Below are positions 34,798 to 45,345 of a DNA stretch of 64,000 bases, piece after piece (positions within the stretch are counted from its first letter, which is position 1; every line of letters begins with the position of its first letter). The DNA is from Celoporthe dispersa (taxonomy: Eukaryota; Ascomycota; Sordariomycetes; Diaporthales; Cryphonectriaceae), in contig WAID01000005.1 of assembly GCA_016584495.1 (NCBI GenBank), forward strand, positions 1,178,501 through 1,242,500, written 5' to 3'. Below the pieces are notes generated by a model. The model ran no database searches. It was not told the DNA's origin and worked only from the letters and a program-made list of their open reading frames with translations. The translations under genes were made by a program, and so were the position numbers.

Positions 34798-36222
34798 ATC
34801 TGCTAGATCTGGGGGTGAAAACAATTGATGGGCCAAATGCAGTGAGCAAGAGACGGTTTCAAGGAGCACCACCGAGGCTTATGAGGTGTCTGGCGGGCTG
34901 ACGTTGCCGGTGAGTCACGAAGAGGGAGGCGAGGGGTGTTTGTGTGTGTGGCAGATGCCCCGAGCCACTGCTGGGTTGGTGTCTCGAAAATCGTGGCCTC
35001 CAATTGCAGGATTAAAGCAACTGCCCCGCGCTAGTCCTCACCTCACCCCTCCAAACTGCCGGCATGGTTCAGGGGTCCACACTTCTGCTGTCCCTACTTA
35101 AGCATGGGCCAAGACGGCCATAGTACAAGGTACATTCAGCAAGTGTCATGCCTCCAGTCTGATATGATGATAATATTATTATTTTCTTCGATTCACTTGT
35201 TCAAAGTCTGTACAAACCCATTTGACACATTTCAGTTCCATCCATATGGACAAGATCTACTGAACAGTAGAGAGAAGAAGAAGAGAAAGAGGGAGGAGGA
35301 ATGATGTTCATGAAAGAATTGGAAATGAAAGCTGCCTCTTGGGAATGGACAACCACCAGAAATTGCTATCCCCTGGGCTATGTTCATTACTTCTTACTCA
35401 TTCCTCCATTCCCTATTTCTTTGCTTATGGCAGAGTAGCGTCTCGGGTTCGCGTCCATGTTTAGTTGCTGAAAGGAGCGCCTTGCTTAAGAACAGAAACC
35501 CGACGCAATACGGCGTCAAGTGACACAGCACGCTCACCCCTCTCGTTCTCTGCAGCTCGAGCTTATCCAGGAAGAACAGCGGGGTAACTGCTAGAAAGCC
35601 TCTGCAGGATAAATGCAGTACCGTAGTGGGCGGGAGCTCCTGTGACAAGAGCAGCCAGCGGCAGCACCTGATACCCGCCCTCCCGCGCAACCCACTCTAG
35701 AGAGATCAAATGAGGCATAACAAGTAAGATTCAAGAAAATAATTTGAGGGGGGGAGGGAAGGAGAAAAGATGAGTTAAGGGATGCTACCAAAAGATAGCT
35801 TTTATCTCCTCGGCTCCCTGCCTATGAAGGCGAAGAGAACAGGACCTCTGTCAACTTGGCCTATAGGCCTTGCATACTTAAGCCTGAGCGAGCAGTGAGT
35901 GGCCCGAATTTTAGCGAGCTGGGTGCGGGGGGTACAGGTGGTCCATGCCCTCGCGTGTGCCTAGCCGCACTGCTGCATTCATCTCGGTCCCGCTGACGCC
36001 ATCGAGCCTGGGCGAAAGTTCTCCCAGGGTGCCTCTGACGAACCGTCCCAATTTCCTCGCGCCGCAATCAAACAACACGAGCTCACCTCCAGAACATCGC
36101 CGCCAGTGCCCCCTCGGGGCGTTGACCAGGTCGTTCTCTCCCAAGGATATCGTGTTATCTGCCCGAATACAGCCTCTTCCAACCTCCAAAACGCCGGCCG
36201 ACTGCCCTCGCGACGAGCCACA
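34798..36222. other. Divergent promoter region between ThrRS and the F-box gene
   Basis: No gene visible. It contains the TGAGTCA element close to ThrRS and an A/G-rich tract near 35268-35300. The leader of the F-box gene has open frames without recognisable content. Confidence 0.5.
34911..34917. promoter_or_regulatory. Gcn4/CPC1-type site TGAGTCA upstream of ThrRS
   Basis: Perfect TGA(G/C)TCA palindrome 114 bp upstream of the ThrRS start codon. This is the recognition sequence of the cross-pathway control factor CPC1/Gcn4, which commonly regulates aminoacyl-tRNA synthetase genes in fungi. Binding is inferred. Confidence 0.6.
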
Positions 36223-38239
36223 ATGACTCCTAGTCTCGATAACGTCCCCGACGAGATCGTCCGGCAGATCCTCCAGTACATTCCCCCGAGCGAGGCCTAC
36301 TACCAGGTTCCGCTGGTGTCGAGACGGCTCAGGCGCCTTGCCTTCGAGCCTCTGTTATGGAGAGACTACTGCCAGAGCTACTTCCGCCACTGGCATGCTG
36401 AGCACTGCCTGGGCGAGAAGCTCGAGTCGAGGGCGTCCAAGACGGACTGGAGGGGTCTCTGGAGACTACGCCAGGATCGCAATTACCTCTTCGCGCGGCT
36501 GCTCAACCAGGCAATCGCCACAAAGGTCGGGCGCATGGGGAACATTGGGAAGATATGCCAATTAGGGTACGATGCGAAGGACTTTCTCCTGGAGCAGGCC
36601 CAGACGCCCGATTCCGCGGAGGATGTTCTCGCCAGGCGGTAGGACTGTCTAGCTCTTGTATATATCCCGGGCCCCTTGTAGCTGACTGCCTACAGATACC
36701 TCGCCAACACCGCACTGTCCAGCATACACCGAGGCGTGGCCGTCCACGAGTGGTACAACTACCAGCGCACGCCCCTGACGCCCTTTGGACTCGACCGCGC
36801 GCTGGCCGCCTTCGACATGTTCTTCACCCGCGAGGATGACGGCGATATCGACGACACGTGCGCATTGCTCGACAGGCTAGCCGCGGAGTTCCTTGAGGAG
36901 CAGGAGGGGTTTGGCGAGCTGTCCACACGCGACAAGGCACTGGCCCTGCTGAAGTGGACGAGGGCCAGGAACCTGACGGGCATGGACAACCCGGGGGAGA
37001 ACTACCGCTGCCTGCGAAACTGCCTGATGGGGCACGCGCTACGGGACGAGAACCACCCTTCTCTCCCCCCTGATATCGTGCGCCATCTATACGTGTCTGG
37101 CGGAGCGAGCCGGCCTGCGCGCGGCCTGTTGCGCGTTCCCGAGCCATGTTCACGCCATGATCCTGGCGCCCCTGGGACAAGACCTGGACGGGAAGCAGAT
37201 CGAACCCCCCACGACGGACGCCGACAAGATGTTCCTCGACCCGTATGGCTCGAGCGAGGAGGTGCACCTGGAGGACCTCCGCTCCCGGCTTGTCGAGTTC
37301 GACTGGCTGCACGGGGAGGAGGCATTCCTCGTCCCCGCCCCGGTCCCGGTCCTCGTGCAGCGGGTAGGGCGAAACATGAAGATGACGTTCCACGACTTTC
37401 TCCACCGGAGACAGGAGCACCTCTCGGTCGAGCACCTCGCGGTCCTCCGCGCCGACCGCACCCCCTCCAGGCGCACTGCGGAGAGCTCGGTATACGCGGC
37501 CCACTGGGCGAACCTCCTGATGACGCCCGTGAGCAACTTCCAGTGGGACAGCTCGCTGGACCACTTCCTGCACTTCGTCACGCACTTTTTCCCCGAGGAC
37601 GCCTGGATGGTCGAGGCGTACATCACGCCGCTGTACAAAATTCACACGAGCACGGTGCAGCCGCGGCACCGGTTCACGCTCGAGAACGTGCCTGAGGTCC
37701 TACGCCTGATCCGCAACGCGGACAACCGGACGCCGACTGTTAACAGGCGGTACACGCAGGAGATCAACCAGACCGTCTGGTACACCGTGGGGCAGGTCTT
37801 CCGACACAAACGGTATACGTACATCGGGATCATCAACGGGTGGGGAGAGAGGGGGACGTCGTCGCTTCCCGGGGCTCCCAGCCTGGCTATGGAGGATCTA
37901 ATGGACGAGATGTCTGATTCCGGCACGGACAGCGACACGATAGGGACAAGGCTCCGGAAGAAGGTCTTCTACACGTGCCTGTAAGTTACCACCCTGTCGG
38001 GGGACGTGAAACCAGCCAGAAGAACACTTGGCTGACGATTTCTGTTTTCTCTTTCTTCCATGCTCAGGACTCACAAACACGACCGTTCTGTCGTCGCGCA
38101 AGATGCGATTCAGATCATCCATGACCCGAGGCTCATACCCGAGGCCCTGATGGAGGATGCCGGCAAGTTCTTTAAACGGTTTGACGCGAAGACATGCACG
38201 TTCGTGTCCAACGTTAAGGAGTTCTACCCCGACGACTAG
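36223..38239 (+). CDS. F-box protein with transglutaminase-like and YccV/HspQ-like domains (FBXO21-like); one indel
   Basis: Probable substrate receptor of an SCF ubiquitin ligase. An F-box at the N-terminus (DNVPDEIVRQILQYIPPSEAYYQVPLVSRR, cited in part) is followed by a central region resembling the SirB1/transglutaminase-like part of FBXO21 (ALLDRLAAEF, NPGENYRCLRNCLMGHAL, CLAERAGLRAACCAFPSHV). Near the C-terminus is a YccV-like domain (VGQVFRHKRYTYIGIINGW). Introns are 36639-36695 and 37981-38067, both GT-AG. A run of six C at 37065-37070 is one base too long; correcting it gives SLPLISCAIYTCLAERAG. The start at 36223 is the first Met before the F-box. Its ubiquitination targets are unknown. 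Confidence 0.9.
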
Positions 38240-38691
38240 GCTGGATGGATCTGTCTCTCCTCTGCTTCTAAAGTATGGTCATGAAGTTCGAAAGTAGCCG
38301 CAAGAAACGGCAGTAGAGCGATTTATTCACCCAATATACCTTTTTAATCTCCAATTGAGCGAAACCCAAGCCAGCATGGCCATCCAGCGTACAGACGAAC
38401 ATGGGATTGCAGTCCGGCAGTGGGCTCGGGGCCCATGGCGCAGCTGACAAGTTCTCGCCAGCAGGACGATAAACTCCAGACCTATCCAGATCTGTGCTAA
38501 AATAATTCACCACGTGTAAACGCATCAGCTTGAGATTATTTCTGGTAGATCCATACGAGATGGTTGTTCGGTATTCAAAGAGAACCCGAGCAAGAAGCTG
38601 CTGCAGAAAAAGAAAGCCCAACCCGGTACACCCCAGGAGCCGACCTATATAAGCCAAATGATTTTCTTGAATCGAACCAATCATATTCAGG
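38240..38691. other. Region between the F-box gene and tRNA-Leu
   Basis: Holds the 3' region of the F-box gene and, at its right end, a TATATAA element before the tRNA. No other gene is seen. Confidence 0.5.
38646..38652 (+). promoter_or_regulatory. TATA element upstream of tRNA-Leu
   Basis: TATATAA, 40 bp before the mature 5' end of the tRNA. Upstream TATA boxes help Pol III initiation at tRNA genes in some fungi, notably fission yeast. Confidence 0.5.
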
Positions 38692-38868
38692 GCTGGTATG
38701 GCCGAGGTACGTTTGACGTCCGACTCATCCCGCGCGCGCGAAACAGGCGCTAACGCAAAATATGGCAGTGGTCTAAGGCGGCAGATTTAAGAGTGGTGTT
38801 CCCAACAACCTAACTTTATAAACTCTGCTATCCGAAAGGATGCGTGCGTTCGAACCGCACTGCCAGCA
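38692..38868 (+). tRNA. tRNA-Leu(UAA) with an anticodon-loop intron and a second, spliceosomal-like insertion in the D-loop
   Basis: The acceptor stem GCTGGTA (38692-38698) pairs with TGCCAGC (38861-38867, one G-U), with discriminator A at 38868. The D-stem GCC (38701-38703) pairs with GGC (38777-38779). The anticodon stem GCAGA pairs with TCTGC (38824-38828), with anticodon TAA at 38788-38790. The long variable arm ATCC-GAAA-GGAT marks a class II tRNA. The T-arm GTGCG-TTCGAAC-CGCAC is perfect. A 31-nt insert (38792-38822) sits at the canonical intron site 37/38. A further 62-nt insert (38707-38768) splits the D-loop between GAG and TGGTCTAA. Removing both leaves an 84-nt tRNA-Leu. Box B is intact. 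Box A is interrupted near its 3' side. A run of eight T at 38881 ends the unit. Confidence 0.9.
38707..38768 (+). other. Putative spliceosomal intron inside the tRNA-Leu D-loop
   Basis: 62 nt beginning GTACGT and ending GGCAG, with GCTAAC at 38749-38754 placing the branch A 15 nt before the acceptor. These are textbook fungal spliceosomal signals. The core is a CGCGCGCG run. The flanks share TATGGC (38697-38702 and 38761-38766), a possible trace of a duplication-type insertion. Confidence 0.75.
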
Positions 38869-38880
38869 TTGGCTGATTTC

Positions 38881-38888
38881 TTTTTTTT
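38881..38888 (+). terminator. Pol III T-run terminator of tRNA-Leu
   Basis: Eight consecutive T twelve bases after the discriminator base, the standard Pol III stop signal. Confidence 0.85.
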
Positions 38889-41800
38889 GGTTTGATGTTT
38901 TTTTTATACTTTATGAAGATTTTCCTTCTTTCCTTTTTTCTTCTTCTTTTTATTTCGTGTGTAAGCAAACCGTGTTTGTGTGTGGTTCTTAACCATGTCA
39001 CTTTCTTCTCTCTCGCTCTTCTGTATGCTGCCCTGAGGTTTCCCTGCACCGAGGATCAGTGCTGTAGTAGACAATTGCATTTTGTAACAGCAAATAATAC
39101 CCACAAGTCAGATGAGATAGACCTGGTCAGGTGTCTAGATAAGGGACGCAATGACGGGGCAAGCAATCATCACGCCGCTTGTAAGGTGGAAAAGGGGTCC
39201 TGAGATATTCAAGGATGCAGTTTTTTTTTTTTTAACTTTTTTTTTTGTTGGGGGGCCTTCCTGTCTTTCCTTGTTCTCATTAGATACGCTCGATACCCGC
39301 CAGTTCTTTCCCCCCCCTCTTCCCAACCTGACTCAAGACAGGAATCTGCGGCGCCTCCGATCCGATTAGCTTGGCGCGCACGACATAAAAAAAAAAATCT
39401 TTGACGCGTGTGCGCAGCCAGAATCAGGGGACTGGTTAGTTGGCATAGAGATAGAGACGTCTAAAAACACCTCGGCAGGACAGGGTGGTGGTCGGAGATT
39501 TGGCGGAGCGGGAGGGGCCGCAGCTCGTGATCGTGGGCATGGCTCGCTGTATGGCGCGATCGGGGTGGGCAGGAGAGGGCTACCTGGAGGAGGAGGAGGA
39601 GGAGGAGGAGGAAGGCGAATCACATTTGTCACTAGATCAGGTCCCAAGGTTCCCAGAGAGGTTTGACAGGGTGCATCCTTTGGGCGTTCTACAGAGGAGA
39701 ATAGATACTGCACAGGGCCGAGGAGGTAGCCAAAAGGACACCCCGAGAATGATATATATATATATAACATAGACAAAAGGCAGGTGGAGGATATCATCCG
39801 GCCAGGACTCGGGGCTACGGCGGTCGTACTATAGCGCCCATGACCTGCCGATGCAATTGGCCAAGCGGCCCCCCCCTTTTTTTTTTTTACCTTGACAGCT
39901 CGTTTTGACATGTCTAGCACCCCCAGGATCCTAGGATCCCACAGGCCAAGGCTTCCATGCCATGTACACCTTCGCCTGGTCGCACTGCATACCCTAGAGG
40001 GAGAGGTTCATGGGCGATCTATATCTCCAGGCAGAGAGAAGCTCGGCCGAGGTCGTTCGGCGTATAGGAACGCGGCCCGGCAGACTGGAACGGTGGCACC
40101 GCGCCTTCGATGTTTCGGGACATCCGGCATCTGAAGAAGAACAGGCACGTAGGGCCCGTCCCGCAGCGGCCAGATGATGGCTCCCCCTCCCCCCTTTTCC
40201 CTCTCCTCAGCAGGAGACCCTGTGCCTGAGAGAAGAGAGAGAGAACGTCCCGGCTGGCTCCGCGGCATGTCTGACATTTGAGACAGCGCACCCTCGAGGG
40301 ACAAAGCTGCAGTGCCCTCCTGCGGCCAATGATCACGCCCTGAGCTGACCCCTCGACGATTCAGTAGGCGGGTCAGGTGCTGGCTGTCCTACCATGTGAG
40401 ATGCTCAATCGTGATCCCTCACCAACCCCCCCCCCCTCCCGACACCACAGCAGCAGCGCAAGATCATGTATGTCTCTGAATATGAACCCAGACTATCGAC
40501 AACTCTCACGACTCCTTTGGGAGAGGGGGGAGAGGGGCTCGTTAGTTTCCCGCCGTGCGGCGGCCGGCGATTAGCCAGCCCACCGCTCGCGTCGATCCTT
40601 GTCTGAAAACAGAAGCTCTATCCTCTCTCGCCCAAAGATGGGATGCACACGAGGGGAGAGCTGGCTGAAACACCTCGCACCGCCGAGTCGCTAGGCCCCG
40701 TGCCTGGCTTGGCCTGGGACCGAGCTGCTTGGTGGTTGACGTGGCTCGGCGAGCGGTCTCTCGTGTCGAGTCCCAAAACAGAAAGGTTGGTGGGAGGGGG
40801 AGGGAAAAAAAAAGGTTTGTGGCGGCTGCATTCAGTACGAGGGGAGAAGGGGTAGGGGACACGATGATGGGGATTTTGCGACCCCTGACCTGCCTTTTTT
40901 TTTTCTTCTTCTTACCTTTTTCGTTGTTTAAGATTTATACAGATAAAAGAAATCAAAATAGCCGTCCAGAAGGGGAAATGAGCTTCTCCCGTGGCAGAGC
41001 TGAGTCTTAGGGGGCCCCTCCTCCTCCTCCTTCTCCTCCTTCATCCGGCTCTCGCCCAAGTTAATGGCTGAGGCTTTTGCAGGGCTTGCCCTTGTTCTCT
41101 CCTCATTTTTGCTATGCGCCCACTGGGGCAAGTTTTTTTTTTTCTTCCTTTCTCTCTTTCCTTTTTCCCTCTTCTTTAGTAAATTCGTGTTCACGTCGGC
41201 AGTTTCCGGCCCGTCGTCCGATATGGCACATGGGCACATGGAATGTAATCTAATTAGATCTCCCCGGACCCGTAGCTCATGCCCGTCATCCGGGGACCGC
41301 CTCGCTGGGGTCCTCGGCGGCCTGGTCGGCGAGCTGGATAAGCTTGGTACCAAGGTTGCAGCTCCAGGACCCTCTCTCCTGGGTCGAATGGTCTAGACCG
41401 CCGGGAGCTGACGACAGGAGGAGGAGGAGGGAGGACGGGTACGAGGAGGAGGGGAGGGAATAAAAATAAAGTAGAGGAGGGGGGAGGGGGGTGAGGGGGG
41501 AGAGAGAGGGAGAGAAAGAAAGGAGAGAAAGGAAAGGAAGAAAAAAAAAAAGGCGGGGGAGCCCGATCAGGACAGGACCTCTTCACATAGCGCTCGAGGG
41601 TCGAGAGATAGTACATTTATGGGGCCGCGGTGGGAACGGGGACAAGGCCTGTTCGTCGTGACAAGGCCTACCTGCCCTGCCAGGCTCACGTATTTATGGG
41701 CTGGCTTATGTCCTGGGTAGTCGTGGCCCTCCAGAGGAGTCCACCTCGCCCCGCCCCCGGCGCCTTGCAGTTCCGCTCGCCCTCTCCGACGTGCTTCGGG

Positions 41801-44800
41801 TCCTGATGAGAGTTTGCGCGACAGCTGCCAGCTGGGTCCCGGTGAGGGGTGATCGAACCAAGATGGCGTCAAGGGAACTAAAAGGAAGAAAAAGAGAAGG
41901 GAGAAGAAAGAAAGAAAAAAGAAGAGAAAAAAAAAGAGGAAGACGAGGGAGAAGGAGAAGAGGGAGGCTCTCTGACATGTGCGCATCGTGAAGTCCCAAT
42001 CCAGTAACCCGACAGGGATTGACAATGTGGTCATCGGTGGACGGACTAGTGGCTTTCGAATGTCTTCTATTGTCTTTCCTGTCTTGTCTCAGAGACGAGA
42101 GAGAGAGAGAGAGAGAGAGGGACGTGTGTGCCTGCTTGTCAGGGGTTCTGATGAGATCTGAGGACCAAGACCCGTCGGATACAGGCGGCAGAGCACGACA
42201 CGACACGACACGACACGACACAACAGGAGAGGAGCTGCGATGTAGATCATCCGTCCATACGCGGGCGCCAAAGAAGAAAAAAAAAGAAGAGGAAAACTTT
42301 GCATGGGCGCGTGATGGTTTAGACGGGTTGCAGCTGATGGGCATAGTATCCCTGGGCTAAAGACACACAGTACGGGGACACTCGTGGTTGGTGAGAAATA
42401 AAGGAAGGGAAGGAAGAAAAAAAACAAGCAAACCGCATGAAGGGCAGAATGGGTACAAAAAAAAAAAAGAAATCAGAAGGGGGGAGGGAGGAGGGGGTGG
42501 GCGCTGAGGATCGCCATCGATTTCGACCCAAAGAGGGGACTTGGACCGGACACAAGATCCTTCATCAGAACCAAGTCCGACCCACTGCCCTCTCAGTCTC
42601 TCTCTCTTTTCCCTCACTTACCATCAAATGTCTTTGAAGGAGAGTCAGTTTTAGTGACAAGCAGAGAGAAGATCGCCACATGCCTAAATCCCCCCTCCCC
42701 CCCCCAAAAAAAAACCCCGCTCGTAAAGAGTAGAGAAGAAGAAAAAGAAAGAAGGAAAAAAAGAAAAAGCCGATGAGGATTTACACTACTATACGTACGT
42801 GATATAAATGTATAAAATGATAATCTCGAGAATGAGACGATTATCGAGGAACCCTCCTTTAATTCCTCGGTCCCAGAGGTACACCACACGTCCTTTCTTA
42901 CTATGAACGAGCGCTGAGACGCTGGAACGCTGGGGCGCCGGGGCGCCGGGGCACTGGAGGACCCCACCCACCCACAGACAGCACCTTACCACTACTGTGC
43001 CTAGTGGACAGCGGACGCCCTGCTACCCTTGGTATGCCCTGGGGCTTCCTGACACCCTGGCACCTTGCCACCCGGGCGTGCCCCGCCCAGGGACCCTCTC
43101 TCTCTCTCCCTCTTTCTTCCCCTGCCCAGCCCTGCCTACCTCTCTCAGCTGGCTGCTGCTGCACTGCGTATGCCAAGCTTGCAGGGCCCTCTTCTACGCG
43201 CCATTACAGCGCCCCCCCATCCTGTCCAAGGGCTCTTCCCCCCCCACCTCTCTCGCCTCTTTCAGAATCTGGTTACCACGTACCATAGGATACTTTCTGG
43301 TACGATGGTACTATGGAGACAATATGTAATTACTTGTTTTGTTTTTTTCTGGTTTGGGTTTGTTTTAATTAAAAAAGAAAAAAACAATGTAGGGCCTGAC
43401 AGCACAGGAACGGGCCAACAGTGTTCGACAAATCAAGAGCAGGGAGACATCACAAGACGGGGGGGAGGAGAAGAGGGAAACGACAAAAAAAAGAGGAGGG
43501 GTGCTCTGGTTGGCAGTCGTCTGGGCAATCTGGCAAATGCACGGTGAAGATCGCCTCGGATCTTGCCCATTTCTGCCTGTTTCCTCGCCCTCCGTGCGTA
43601 ATAACGCTGCTGGTGGTCTCTGCAACTGTGCATGTGCCTGCCTTGGCAGGGCTGGGTACCGATACCCAAGAGCAGTGGCCAAACCCCCCCCCCCAGGCCC
43701 AACAGGGCCCCCAGCCCAGCCAGCAAGCAAGATGAGGTCAATGGACAGCAAGGGGAGAGAGAGAGAGCAGAGAGATGGGGACAGACCAGGTCAGATCGTC
43801 GACCATGCCTGCTTTGGGGTTGGATTGGACCTGGTTTGGGGATTTTCTGGGTTTTCTGGGAAAGGGCTCCTAATCTCCCTCCCTCCCTCCCTCTCTCTCT
43901 CTCTCTCGCGCCCTCACTTACTCACCCATTCTCTGTCTCTCTCTCTCGATCCGATCCTTTACAGCACTCTCCTCCTCCCCACCCCTCCCTACAGTGCCAG
44001 CGACAGTGACAGGTGACAGTACTCGCTCCGTACACACACGGACGACGTCTCTCCTCCCGCTTCCCAGGGACCAGACAGCAAGCCGCCGCCACCACCACCA
44101 CCAGGCCTCCTGCTGGGAGCTCTCTGCTGCTATCCACATCTAAATCCAGGCTGGTGGTGGCACACCCCCCCCGGTCCTGCCCGTCTTCGTCTTTTCTTTC
44201 TTTTTTTTTTTTTTAACTCCTAGGGAAGTCCCCTACTACATCCCGTCCCGGTCGACTCTTTGGCTCGCCTCGCACTCGGCTCTTCCACACACACCCACAC
44301 CCACACCCCCCTGCTCATTCAGCAAATTGGCCCTCGAGAATTCTTCATCCTGTCTCCCCCCCCCCCCCAGGCCAGCGGGCGCGACAAGACATACATACAG
44401 ACAGGCTGGGCTGCTCGCTCCTCGACCTGCAGGGTGGGCTCCGGGGCTGCAGACCACCCGGACAAGGGCCTGCCCCGAACCAAAGACCTCTGGACAGGAG
44501 ACCTGACTTGCCTGCCCACCTGGCCACGAACGAAACCGCATTCCAGCTAGTATCAGAAGACCAGGACGTCCCTACCACCGGGGGCGCTTTCGAACCTTGC
44601 GCTACGGTACTTGACCCTCCCGGCTAAGACTCAGGGCTACTCCACGAGCAGAGCAGCGCAGCCCACGGCTGGCTACCCTCGACTAAACCAGCCCGAGCAC
44701 ACCACCGCCAAGGTCGCCCGCCCGCCGCCCACCAGTCTTCAACTCCCTCCCGGAATCAACAATTATCTGTCAAAATCTTTCTTTCCCTTCCTCCCTCCCC

Positions 44801-45345
44801 CGCCCTCTGACGATCACATCTCGGCCCAGCTTCCTGCCACTGCCCGTGGTCAGCGCAGCCCTCCCCCTGCCCCCTCTCTCTCTCCTCCCCCACCAGTCCC
44901 TCTCCCACCAGGGCCGTTCTCGACATTCGCGAGCCGCCAACATCGATCGCGACCGCCTTACCGGTTACGTAGCTGGCGACGACCCGAGTCTTGAACCGCG
45001 ACCGATCCAATACGACCCTCCACACAACCTACCTCGGCGCCTTCTATCCTGTCTCTCTCCCTCTCTCTCTCTGTATACCTCGCCTCCTCTCCCCTCTCCC
45101 TCCTCTACAGTCAGCACTCGGGACCAGCAAGGGGCTCGTAAGGCCATGCGCATGGGATTTCGGGAGGCTACAAGGGCTTAAAAGAACAACTGCGCTCTGT
45201 CGGGACACGCACCGCGACAGCTCTGGTCGGCCTGGCTGTGGTGCGGTCACTCCTCAATCACCCTGACGGTAGCGCAAGTGATTCGCACACAGGACGGTTG
45301 GACGTCTAGTCACACGCCGTAGGAAAGACGATAGGCGGCCCTGCC
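38889..45345. other. 6.5-kb gene-free region upstream of SKN7, rich in homopurine/homopyrimidine tracts
   Basis: No protein gene is supported. All long frames are low-complexity. The region is packed with strand-asymmetric tracts: A/G on the + strand at about 41400-41550 and 41870-41970, and C/T at 43080-43140, 43870-43960 and 44840-45110. It also has poly-T runs at 39220-39245 and 44200-44215, a (GA)n array at 42094-42119 and a CACGA pentamer array. The C/T-rich part from about 43870 to 45345 probably holds the SKN7 promoter and a long leader with possible upstream ORFs (for example 44611-44994). Confidence 0.5.
42194..42223. repeat. CACGA pentanucleotide tandem repeat
   Basis: Five perfect CACGA units followed by a degenerate one, in the gene-free region before SKN7. 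Confidence 0.9.

Noticed and set aside
38650..38690. Box-B-like GGTTCGATTC on the minus strand beside the tRNA
   Set aside because: No T-stem or other tRNA arms could be built around it.
39366..39920. 184-codon minus-strand frame
   Set aside because: Pro- and Lys-run composition from simple repeats. No recognisable protein.
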